A DNA stretch of 21,136 bases from Ophiothrix spiculata (GCA_000969725.1 JXSR01S074873.1), one strand, 5' to 3'. Shown: positions 1 to 8,226, counted from the stretch's first letter. The notes: generated by a model from the letters alone, not told the origin. Made by a program: numbers and translations.

Positions 1-9
1 ATTGCTGTG

Positions 10-316
10 ACAATAATAATAATAATAATTATCTCACTTATATAGCGCTTTTTCCGATTGAACATCGGGTCAAAGCGCTTATGACAATTATTACATTACC
101 AATAGAATACGGTCAGCTGCCATTTACAATGTCCTTGTTATCGGACGGCGCTACTCGACTATATTCCTAGCAATTACCCATATAACGCTCGGGTCGACGA
201 AGCAATGAGCATTAAATGCCTTGCCCAAGAACATAACTTGTTGGCCGTAGCGGAGCTCGAACTCGCGATCTCATGATTCGGAGTCCTGCGCTATTCCACT
301 AGACCGCACGAGCTCC
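10..316 (-). mobile_element. tRNA-derived SINE, apparently full length
   Basis: Read on the minus strand, the element begins near 316. It has an A-box-like GGTCTAGTGG and a B-box-like AGTTCGAGCTCC (about 251-263 on the plus strand), the layout of a tRNA-derived Pol III head. A body follows that includes TCGTCGACCCGAGCG, and the element ends in AAAAAGCGCTATATAAGTG and an (ATT)n tail at about 11-30. A second copy in the opposite orientation at 15631-15800 shares the head and body, which shows this is a dispersed family. SINEs are non-coding and are mobilised by a partner LINE. The LINE in this window ends in (ATG)n, not (ATT)n, so it is not an obvious partner. Confidence is high for a SINE and low for any named family. 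Confidence 0.8.
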
Positions 317-434
317 TACACCATAGATATGGTGTACAATAATTTATTTGCATAATCCGTTGCATATCGTAATATCATGTAAGAAGTCGACAGTCGTTTT
401 GTGATCCTATACTAAAGATTTCTAAACTGAAATA

Positions 435-1452
435 TGGAGGGCCGTTATTGCCAAAAACGTCTAAGCTAGGACATGATACCATAAACGATCAAAACACGCC
501 TTACACGTTTAAGACTCAATCTTAAACGTCCAAGATGCATTCTATAACGTGCAAACCATATTGTGGAAAGTCAGTGCGCATTGGACGTCAGAGGCTTGTT
601 CTTTAACATCTAAGAACTTTGTAAGTTTTAAACGTCCAAGAAAAAATGACTCTTAAACGCCCAAACTAATTGCTTTAGTGATGGACGGTTTTACAATTTT
701 ACTCAAATATGTATGCTTTTTGATTCTGGGCAAGCATTGTGCGTTTTGGCCTTGATTATATTAAAAGCAGGTTGTTGTTGGAGAGAAATAATTAACAGAG
801 GTCTGGAATGCATGATGTTAGTAACAGATTGGTTTACTGAAACTCAATTACTTGTAGCGATGTGTAACGAGATCAGCATTTTACAAGCTTTTTATTTTTT
901 TATTTTTTTGCATTGAGCAGACATGAAAACTACATACGTCTATATCGTTTAGCCCTACTAATTGCAGTACTATGCTAATGGGGCAGAGCCTGAATTAGAT
1001 AAGATCGATGGTAGATATGGTCAATATCTTGACAGTTTTCTAGACGTTGAATAAAGAATTGGTCGAACTTGTTTCATCTAAACCTATAAACATTTATTTT
1101 CCCGCCGATTCATTTGAAGTAAACTAACGTTTAATAAGGTGCGTGTCAAATTCAAGCTAACGCGAAGTTCTCACGACACTTATGAACTACACTGATGTAC
1201 CATGAATATCTAAATATCGTCCAACACTATTTCAGAATTCTTGGACGTCTAAAACCAAAAATTCGTTAAACATATTGTACGCTCTAGAATGTATCTTGGA
1301 CGTCCAAGAGCATACTTATAACGTCCAAGATGGGTTTCTTGGATTTCTTGGATGCCTTGGATGCCTGGGTAATTTAACGTCTAAGACGTATTTTAAACGA
1401 TTGAGGTATTACATTCTATCTTGGACGTTTTTTTGGCAATAACGGCCTTCCA
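435..1452. mobile_element. Non-autonomous DNA transposon with TA-flanked terminal inverted repeats
   Basis: The left end (from 435, TGGAGGGCCGTTATTGCC) and the reverse complement of the right end (to 1452, TGGAAGGCCGTTATTGCC) match over about 35 bases with a few differences. Both are preceded by TA (433-434 and 1453-1454). This fits the TA target duplication of the Tc1/mariner superfamily, although other TA-targeting groups remain possible. Both flanks of the interior carry many copies of a short motif close to AACGTCCAAGA and its reverse complement (for example around 520-535, 585-590, 630-640, 1238-1250, 1294-1305, 1320-1330, 1418-1430). These subterminal repeats resemble transposase-binding arrays. 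No transposase reading frame is visible, so the element would depend on another copy to move. Confidence 0.75.
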
Positions 1453-1530
1453 TAAAATATAACAATGAGAGTCGGGTGCAGGATTTTATTTTTTCAATAG
1501 CTACCCCCATTTAATGACAATTTAGATATT

Positions 1531-1805
1531 AATATTCTATAGATTGCAAGGTCTTCTTAAAACTAAAAAAACATTTCGATATACCATTGTGAGATTAATC
1601 ACGTATGAATAAAATTATAATCATTATAAGCAAAACACCTCTGAGATATCTACCGAACGCCATCGACACCTGGAGCCCTGTCACGACTAGCACCGACTTG
1701 TACTTCGTAAGATAGATGTAGCTAATTCTATTTTCTGAGCAACAGTAAATTGCCATAACCTTATCATCGATGTTCAATGACTAAAATAACTTATGCAAAT
1801 TTAAG
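1531..1805 (+). repeat. Dispersed unclassified repeat, block A (first copy)
   Basis: This stretch aligns in the same orientation with 7371-7665. Shared strings include CTTCTTAAAACTAAAA, ACATTTCGATATACCA, GTGAGATTAAT, CTGACTAGCACC-like and CATCGACACCTGG-like segments. Identity by eye is roughly 70-80% with small indels. No reading frame is conserved between the two copies, so it looks like an old dispersed non-coding repeat or a segmental duplicate. Confidence 0.7.
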
Positions 1806-2035
1806 GTAAGTAATTAATTCTAATACAATATCTCCGAAAAATCTGAAAATGACTCTCTTGTATTGTTATGGCTATTAAATTTCTTTATATGTATATAGAC
1901 GTTTGTAACTTTGCGTACGGTCTGTACATTTCATAAGTATTTCATAATAATAGCAAGTATAATAATGATTAAATAAAGATTAATCTAAAACGAAAATTTG
2001 GATAAAGTACTAAAACAGTAAATATATATTGAGAT

Positions 2036-2560
2036 TTGGAGGTTAAGCAAATTGTCATTTTAGTCACCCTCTACAAATCTCTACAGAGATTACTTCTTGC
2101 ATATTACTATATCAATAGTATGATTATTTTAACTTCAAACATTATTTCAAGCAAAAAAGAATGACCTAAACTAATATAATCAATGGACATTTCATTAATT
2201 GTGCGTGTACACAAGTTACCGTATACACATTAAGGTTTACTGCGGGGCAAAACAAATGAAGTAAATTTGCAGTTTTTAGACAATTCACAATACAAGTCGG
2301 TTTTTTTCCTTCAGTGTTCCTATCCTTATCTTTTGCTTCGAATGAAAATGTGTTGTTGTTCATCAAAACTAGACTGTATTAGGTAATGATTATATATCTA
2401 TGGTACAGTTACACATGTACAATATCGACGGGATTGTGTTTTGCGAAAATGGGGTTTCCATACATTTTGAATATGCAATAAAGTCTGAGAAAGTAATGTT
2501 ACATTAGCAAAATCCATTTGGCCAATGTTGAAGATATCCCATTTAACTCTTCAAGTGTGT
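2036..2560 (+). repeat. Dispersed unclassified repeat, block B (first copy)
   Basis: This aligns in direct orientation with 13463-14040. Both start GGAGGTTAAGCAAA. They share in order a TCAATAG(T/C)ATGATTAT segment, an ATACACATTAAGGTTTACT-like segment, AATGAAG(T/C)AAATTTG, a CAAGTCG string and a CAATGTTG(A/G)AG(A/G)TAT(C/T)CCATTT string near the end. Colinearity over more than 500 bases supports common origin. Copy 1 lies about 230 bases after block A, whereas the 13463 copy has no recognisable block A before it. Confidence 0.65.
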
Positions 2561-3058
2561 GTTTTTTTAAAGTTTTTTTAAATGTTCAAAAGCGTTCAAT
2601 TACACTTCTTTTGGTATCAGTAATTATTGGCAAACATGATATTATTACTGAAGTTCGATGATTTCGCCCGGCACGTCTGTTGCTCTGACTTACTAAATTT
2701 CTGGTTTAATATATTGAAATTTATCATTGAACATGCTTTTGAAAAGGGTTTTTTTCATCCGGCACTACTGTATTCATATCCACTTTTGCAAATTTGAGAT
2801 AACTATTGGTAAAATTCCTTCAAATGAAGGTATATTTTCATTTCATAAGACAATCAACTTTTTTGAAACCATTTAAACATGGTAAAAACAAATTTGGTTC
2901 TACTGAAAATATAACAGATGAGAAGGAAACATTACTCGGTAGGTCACATCAAATCCTTACGGGAAATCTAACCCTAAGTTTACAGCAAAATAACCCTAAA
3001 CTCCCACATTCAACTTCAAGTGGGCCCAAGTGCCTGGTCTTGAAGCAAGATTTAAATC
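2561..3058. other. AT-rich stretch, no gene recognised
   Basis: There is an open frame at 2806-3063, but it opens with TTG, shows no recognisable domain and ends at the boundary of the downstream repeat. It is not called as a gene. Three CCCTAA-like hexamers (2970-3002) are isolated and do not form a telomeric array. Confidence 0.5.
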
Positions 3059-3131
3059 AATAAAGATATCATATAGTGAAAAAGCGCATTTTTAAAAGGC
3101 CTCAAATTGCTTTATAGTAAAACGAGCTTAA

Positions 3132-3882
3132 GGGTACGAGGAATCAACATGCTCAGGAAAATGTGAATCCTAACTTTTTTTTAATCATGAAAAGATAAAT
3201 AGTTTCCACTGCCTTTGCGGGGACTCGAACCATAGATTATGGCGGGGGTTAGTCATGCATTACGAAGCGAGAGATCTACCGCTGAGCTATCCAGGCAGCA
3301 TTGAGATGGTGAACTAGAATCTAAAACATAAACATTAGAATGCCGTATTTTTCTTTTGTTTACATAAGAATTGCAATTTTTGCCTCATTGGAATGCTCAA
3401 TTTTTAAGTAAATTATGTGAATGCGTATATCAGACATAATGTAGATACTAAAATCAGGCTATTCACAGCTCCAACAGGGCGAACACAGAGTCATAATTCA
3501 CGCCCGGTTTTTCGGGCAAAACAACGCGGGTTTGTTACATTATCATTCAAAATCAACACAACACATTTATAAAATATTATGTGTAATTCAATAATAAGTA
3601 TCAAGCCTACAATCTGTCAAAATTTGAAAACAGGCGAATCGTTCGAACATCATAAAATTTTAAGGTTTCGGCGAAAATGGTGTAAATTTTTCGAAGTAGT
3701 TTATTGACGTAATTTTGACCTTGATAATGGACGTGAAATCACTACTTAAGTCTCATGTATAAACTAGAGACTCTATTACATATGTACGCCAAAAATTGTA
3801 TTATTCTGATATGTGTAAGTAGGTAAAAAGTTGCAGTAAAGATGCCGTTGGCAAAAATGGCACCCATTTAAGGACTGTAGCC
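3132..3882. mobile_element. 751-base insertion at TTAA (non-autonomous Kolobok- or piggyBac-like)
   Basis: The block is bounded by TTAA on both sides (3128-3131 and 3883-3886). The homologous downstream repeat has a single TTAA at 6160-6163 and no insert, which makes a filled/empty site pair. The ends are GGGTAC and, in reverse complement, GGCTAC. That is a short imperfect terminal inverted repeat of the form 5'-GG...CC-3'. TTAA duplication is characteristic of piggyBac and Kolobok. The purine start and pyrimidine end fit Kolobok better, since piggyBac ends usually begin CCY. There is no transposase frame. The interior holds a tRNA-like sequence (3209-3298) and a small GC-rich hairpin (3502-3517). 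The alternative is a TTAA-mediated deletion from the other copy. Confidence 0.75.
3209..3298 (-). tRNA. tRNA-like sequence with intact Pol III boxes, probably a degenerate or SINE-type tRNA
   Basis: Read on the minus strand this begins CTGCCTGGATAGCTCAGCGG and ends AGGCAG. It has a perfect A box TAGCTCAGCGG (plus 3279-3289) and a perfect B box GGTTCGAGTCC (plus 3221-3231). CTGCCT at the 5' end pairs with AGGCAG at the 3' end. A TTTT that could stop Pol III follows at plus 3190-3193. At 90 bases it is longer than a standard tRNA. A clean five-base-pair anticodon stem cannot be drawn around the loop TTCGTAA (an apparent CGT anticodon), and the T stem is weak. It is therefore more likely a tRNA pseudogene or the head of a SINE than a working tRNA. 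It lies wholly inside the TTAA insertion. Confidence 0.5.
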
Positions 3883-4572
3883 TTAAAACTACGATACGGC
3901 GCCTAGCTTAATGACTGCAACAAATGTAAACATTAAATGATAAAAAGACAAGTTTGTTCAATTTGAGGATAAGAATCGATGCTTCTGTTTCTAAGCAACT
4001 GAAATCAACGGAATGTTTATTGATGCATAAAATTAAATTTAACAAAATAAAACTCCTGCGGTAAAATAACAATTTCATTTATTTTCAAAACATTCAAGAG
4101 CTTTTAAAGTGACGCAGACGTTACCATCGTGTGTAAAATGGGCATACTGATTAATGAGTCTAGACAGCGATGCCCACATGAGCTATGTTTTGACACAGTT
4201 AACTCTATAAATATTTGAAACCTTCACCTCAGTTATAATTTTATTGTTTGCTGGTAGGTTAGATGGAAATTTTTACTAGGTTAAATTGATTTATATTGAA
4301 ATTCAGAGAAGCTGAATGTGTTCCTTTTTAAAAATGTTTCTTTTCTATTTACATAGAATTTTCTGCAGGATGGTATATCAATCGCATGGTATATTTGAAA
4401 TTGAGTTTTCAGTCCCAACAAACGGGATAAATACGATACATAAAATTTTACACAAGATGGCCTTAATATTGAAAATCGTCCTCCATATTGGTTGCATGAG
4501 CTATGAATCGTTAATTAATGACAATAATTTTCACAAAAATAGATTATTATAATAAGAGCATAATTCAAAATC

Positions 4573-4585
4573 TGACCTTTGACCC
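4573..4585 (+). promoter_or_regulatory. TGACCT-T-TGACCC nuclear-receptor DR1-like motif
   Basis: Two TGACC(T/C) half-sites in tandem with one base between them match the DR1 arrangement bound by HNF4, RXR and COUP-TF type receptors. The same motif occurs in the downstream repeat copy at 6886-6898. No promoter or gene is seen nearby, so this is a sequence match only. Confidence 0.2.
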
Positions 4586-4668
4586 CCATACCTTATGCCT
4601 CCTATAATGACATCAACATTGATTAATCTTGTGTGGAGTAAAGGGGTCACGAGCAGTACTGGTCATGT

Positions 4669-4696
4669 CATCATCATCATCATCATCATCATCATC
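4669..4696 (-). repeat. (TCA)n microsatellite, LINE 3' tail
   Basis: There are about nine uninterrupted TCA units, reading (TGA/ATG)n in the LINE orientation. The run begins immediately after the LINE coding sequence and contains its stop codon. It marks the 3' end of the insertion. Confidence 0.9.
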
Positions 4697-5243
4697 CGTC
4701 GACTGCAGAGCAGGTGACTACAAGTTTTCTCCAACTACAAAGGTCCTGAGCCATTTTAGTTAATGTTTTGGGGCCCAGTATGCGCTCTGTATCATTCACT
4801 AGCTTCTGGATGTATTGCAGAAAAAGGGTCCGTTGTCTTCCTGGTTTCCTTTTCCCATGTGGTGGAATGTATAATGCATACTCTTTGCATGGTTCATCTT
4901 CAGGCATCCTGAGCACATGGCCCAAGAATCTGAGCTGACGAGACCTAACTTTCTCCACTAGTGGTGAAGCCTGTGCCAGATCATATATGGAAGCATTGGT
5001 CACTCTGTCGATCCTTTTGATGCCAAGCATAATTCTATAACAAGAGGTACCATAGGCATTGATCTCATTTTCCATTACTTTGGTCAGGACCCATGATTCA
5101 CAGCCATACAACAGGACAGTGACACAAGTTGTGTTGAAGGAGTTTGACCTTAGTGGAGATAGTGATATTGGGGGATCTCCACAAACGCTCCAGCTTCCAA
5201 AATGCTGCCCAAGCAAGGCCCTTCCTTTTCTTAAAATCTCCAC
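4692..5243 (-). pseudogene. LINE ORF2 C-terminal region, out of frame with the reverse transcriptase
   Basis: From about residue 36 of this 183-residue frame the sequence continues the LINE protein. It shows LLYGCESWVLTK (44-55), RQLRFLGHVLRMPEDEPCK (102-120), a basic GKRKPGRQR stretch (130-138) and a final WRKLVVTCSAVDG. The GHVLRMP block plus downstream basic patch is standard for the C-terminal domain of RTE-like LINE proteins. Residues 1-35 are the antiphase reading of the upstream domain. A single-base shift near 5137-5142 separates the two halves. The stop codon TGA (4692-4694) lies within the trinucleotide tail. Confidence 0.85.
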
Positions 5244-6105
5244 TGCTGGATGCCATCATAGAGCCAAGGTATTTGAAGTCCTCTTCTTTGTTGATTGCAT
5301 TACCATAACCTTCCAGCGGGGGCTGCGGATGGCCATTTATAACCATGTATTCTTTCTTTGGGGCGCTGATGATAAGACCCAGGTCAGTAGCAGCATTGGC
5401 AGTTCTGGTTAGCTGTGATTGAGCTCGAGAGATGGAGGATTCGAGCAGGGCGATGTCATCTGCAAAGTCAAGGTCATTTAAAACTTTTGCTGGGTACCTT
5501 CTTGATCTTCTTGGATGTGTAACTACACCAGAGTCTCCTACCGATGCTTTTTCTAAGAGATAATCCACCAAGATGATAAATAGGAATGGAGCTAACACAT
5601 CACCTTGAATAACTCCTGTTGTTACATCGAATGGGTTGGAAATATTTCCATCCACCATGACTGCACTACTGGAGTTGGTGTATAGCACTTGGATAGCGTT
5701 CACCAGTGGCTCGGGAATGCCATAGTGCCGTAGGACTGCAAACATCACGGTTCTGTTTATGGAGTCAAATGCCTTTTTAAAAAACACAAAGGTGACAATC
5801 GGAGGAAGTTGATGGTCTATAAAACCTTCCATGATTCTTCTTAAGATGTGGATTTGCTGAGCACAACTACGGCCTGGTCGAAATCCTGCCTGGTTCTTTC
5901 GTAGCAGAGGGTCGATGTGTGGTCGTATCCGGTTTAGCAGGATCTTGTTGTAAACTTTGGCAGCTATCGACGTTAGAGATATGCCTCTATAATAGTTGGT
6001 CATTAGAGACAAATCGCCCTTCTTCGGCAGTGGGATTATGACATTTGTCACCCACTGTTTAGGAGGCGACATGTTGGAGTACACCTCATTTAATAAAGGA
6101 ATCAT
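5098..6105 (-). pseudogene. LINE ORF2 reverse transcriptase fragment (palm and fingers)
   Basis: This 335-residue open frame contains the non-LTR reverse transcriptase motifs in order: IIPLPKKGD (about 23-31), NYYRGISLTS (37-46), QAGFRPGRS (72-80), motif A as TFVFFKKAFDS (105-115), GVIQGDVLAPFLF (164-176), the catalytic DFADD (213-217) and the thumb-side EDFKYLGS (275-282). The enzyme would copy LINE RNA into DNA at a nicked target. In motif A the aspartate normally found in F-V-D-F-K-K-A-F-D is Phe108 here, so metal binding should be lost. The frame derails at about 5137-5142, after residue ~320, where the coding continues in another frame. The first codons lie at the truncation point, so the methionine is not a genuine start. 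Confidence 0.9.
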
Positions 6106-6976
6106 ATAGTGAAAAAGCGCATTTTTAAAAAGCCTGAAAATGCTTTATAGTAAACGAGCTTAAAACTACGATACGGCGCCTAGCTTAATGACTGCAATAA
6201 ATGTAAACATTAAATGATAAAAAGACAAGTTTGTTCAATTTGAGGATAAGAATCGATGCTTCTGTTTCTAAGCAACTGAAATCAACGGAATGTTTATTGA
6301 TGCATAAAATTAAATTTAACAAAATAAAACACCTGCGGTAAAATAACAATTTCCGTTATTTTCAAAACATTCAAGAGCTTTTAAAGTGACGCAGACGTTA
6401 CCATCGTGTGTAAAATGGGCATACTGATTAATGAGTCTAGACAGCGATGCCCACATGAGCTGTGTTTTGACACAGTTAACTCTATAAATATTTGAAACCT
6501 TCACCTCAGTTATATTTTCATTGTTTATTGGTAGGTTTGATGGAAATTTTTACTAGGTTAAAATTAAATTATATTAAATTCAGAGAAGCTGTGTTTGTGT
6601 GTTCCTTTTTAAAAATGTTTCTTTTCTATTTACGTAAAATCTTCTGCAGGACGGTATATCAATTGCATGCTGGGTGTAAAATTACTCCCAGATTACATTG
6701 TATATTTGAAATCAAGTTGTCAGTCCCTACAAATGAGAAAAATGTGATACATAAAATTGTGCACTAGATATGGCCTTAATATTGAAAAACGTCCTCCATA
6801 TTGGTTGCATGAGCTATATGAATCGTTAATTAATGACAATAATTTCACAATAATAGATTATTATAATAAGAGCATATTCAAAATCTGACCTTTGACCCCC
6901 ATACCTTATGCCTCCTATGACATCGACATTGATTAATCTTGTGGAGTAAAGGGGTCACGAGCAGTACTGGTCATGT
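6101..6976 (+). repeat. Downstream copy of the direct repeat flanking the LINE
   Basis: This 876-base segment matches 3068-4668 minus the TTAA insertion. It starts at the LINE 5' junction. The LINE bases AATAAAG (6092-6098) also occur just upstream of the first copy (3059-3065), giving a seven-base microhomology. It ends TCATGT and then passes into sequence unrelated to the LINE. It keeps the empty TTAA site (6160-6163). Confidence 0.85.
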
Positions 6977-7260
6977 ACTTATGTACTTATTTAAGCAACA
7001 ATTACCCCAAATGACCGCAGGTCAACTGTTTGAACATTTTTGTCATTTGACTTCAAATGACCACTTGACTATGACCTTTACCTCAGGTTGACAGCTATTC
7101 ATGTTCCAGTTTGGTCTTTATAGGGTCAAGTGTTTACCAATTATGGTAGTGACCTTGAAATAACTTTGAAATACCTCTGAGCGACTTTGGTATTTGATCT
7201 TGAAATGACTTTTTATGGTTCCAAGCTTTCTTTAAAGGGTCGAATGTTCACGAGAACTAA
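6977..7260. repeat. TGACC/TGACTT-rich degenerate repeat
   Basis: This stretch is full of spaced TGACC, TGACTT and GGTCAA words on both strands (for example 7010-7040, 7064-7090, 7150-7160, 7196-7212). No unit length is clear. It looks like a decayed, low-complexity dispersed repeat and is not coding. Confidence 0.45.
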
Positions 7261-7370
7261 CCTTAATAACTTTTGAATGTTTACTTTCGTCACAATAAGC
7301 TTATTTTTCTGTTTGAGTTTCAATTCTTTTCATAAATGCTATGGCGGCACAAGCATTAAAAAAGATAATA

Positions 7371-7665
7371 ATAATATTCCATGGGTTATACTTCTTAAAA
7401 CTAAAACAACATTTCGATATACCAACGTGAGATTAATTACTTATGAATCAATAACTTATGATTAATCAAAGGAAAACATCTCTGAGATACCATCAGATAT
7501 AAGGTGTCATCGCCACCTGGTGTCCTGTCCTGACTAGCACCAACTTGCATTGCACTTAAGTAATGTGTACCTTTGCTGCGTCAATTCTATAGCAAAAATA
7601 GACTGTCATATCCTTATATCGTCAATGTTTAATGACTTTTACAGATAACTTTTCTGAAGGTAATG
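7371..7665 (+). repeat. Dispersed unclassified repeat, block A (second copy)
   Basis: This is a diverged direct copy of 1531-1805, sharing CTTCTTAAAACTAAAA, ACATTTCGATATACCA, GTGAGATTAAT and a CGCCACCTGG...CTGACTAGCACC segment. It carries small insertions relative to the first copy. Confidence 0.7.
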
Positions 7666-8180
7666 TTGATCATGACTACACCCGGGGGACACCGCTTGCA
7701 TAACTAATTGATACTCATGCTTATCACAGCACCTCAAAATTGATCCCTTAACTCTCGTCTAAACCAACCTTTTTTCGTAACACGTCTAGTAAAGTAACAG
7801 TGTAGACGCCGCTGGTGGGTCAAATTAGACCCTTTTACGCCATTCTTATACTGAGCACAAGTACCAATTGCCACCCGGAGCGCCTCCCCCACTCCCCCCC
7901 CCCCAATATCGTTAAAGCAATTTAATTTATCTAAAGGCTCTATCAAACATCAACGTATAAAGCAAAACATATGCCTTACATACTTTATCCAATTATTATT
8001 TGTTTTATGCATTGTTGTTCGTCATGTGTTTGTTAGAAGTACGATCAATACGTTATCACGTTATTCACACGGTTTGTCCATTATTTATGCGTTTAATTCG
8101 TTTTTGATACGGTGGTGGTCCGTTTAGCACACGTTCAGTATGTGAAACGTTTGTGCCTTATTCGTACGTTTTGGGACTAT
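7666..8180. other. Non-coding stretch with poly-C run and CGTT-rich words
   Basis: A run of eleven C occurs at 7894-7904 inside a C-rich patch. From about 8060 to 8175 short ACGTT/CGTTT words recur irregularly (for example CACGTTATTC, TGCGTTTAATTCG, CACGTTCAG, AAACGTTTGTG, TACGTTTTGG), leading up to the hairpin at 8181. No gene is recognised. Confidence 0.4.
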
Positions 8181-8226
8181 ACGGTGATGTGTGACAGAGT
8201 CTTAAGTTTCTGTCACACATCACCGT
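8181..8226. repeat. Perfect 18-bp inverted repeat (hairpin)
   Basis: The arm ACGGTGATGTGTGACAGA (8181-8198) is exactly repeated in reverse complement at 8209-8226. The loop is ten bases, GTCTTAAGTT. The stem is too short for a typical microRNA precursor. It may be a terminal or internal hairpin of a MITE whose other limits are not visible. Confidence 0.8.

Larger units (their letters stand above)
3068..4668 (+). repeat. Upstream copy of a direct repeat flanking the LINE, split by a TTAA insertion
   Basis: The segments 3068-3131 and 3883-4668 together match 6101-6976. The left edge (ATCATATAGTGAAAAAGCGC) matches the sequence directly abutting the LINE 5' end at 6101. The right edge (GAGCAGTACTGGTCATGT) runs straight into the LINE 3' tail at 4669. 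From 3883 to about 4210 the copies differ at only about five positions by eye. After about 4240 they diverge more, with indels, including about 30 bases present only in the downstream copy (6670-6702). The arrangement fits either a very long target-site duplication or a tandem duplication with the LINE at its junction. Confidence 0.85.
4669..6100 (-). mobile_element. 5'-truncated RTE-type LINE retrotransposon
   Basis: The element reads right to left. It starts inside the reverse transcriptase region at about 6100 and ends in an (ATG)n tail at 4696-4669. It encodes the palm domain with FADD and the C-terminal region with a GHVLRMPED motif, followed by virtually no 3' UTR. A short trinucleotide tail and minimal 3' UTR are typical of the RTE clade. 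The endonuclease and the N-terminal part of the polymerase are absent, so under half of a usual ~3.3 kb RTE remains. The segment is visibly less AT-rich than its surroundings. A frameshift and a lost catalytic residue make it inactive. It sits exactly between the two direct repeats. Confidence 0.9.

Noticed and set aside
713..916. 67-codon open frame
   Set aside because: It lies inside the non-autonomous transposon 435-1452 and resembles no transposase.
2968..3002. CCCTAA telomere-like hexamers
   Set aside because: Only a few separated hexamers are present, not an array.
2806..3063. 85-codon open frame followed by AATAAA
   Set aside because: There is no ATG start and no motif, and the AATAAA overlaps the repeat junction. 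It is not enough to call a terminal exon.
4316..6767. Related reading frames in both LINE-flanking copies (4316-4552 and 6492-6767)
   Set aside because: The similarity follows from DNA duplication. Differences are mostly amino-acid changing, the stops differ and no domain is recognised.
3068..6976. LTR retrotransposon: two direct repeats flanking a reverse transcriptase
   Set aside because: The polymerase is of the non-LTR (RTE-like) type with a C-terminal GHVLRMP domain and ends in a (TCA)n tail. There is no protease, integrase, primer-binding site or TG...CA repeat end.
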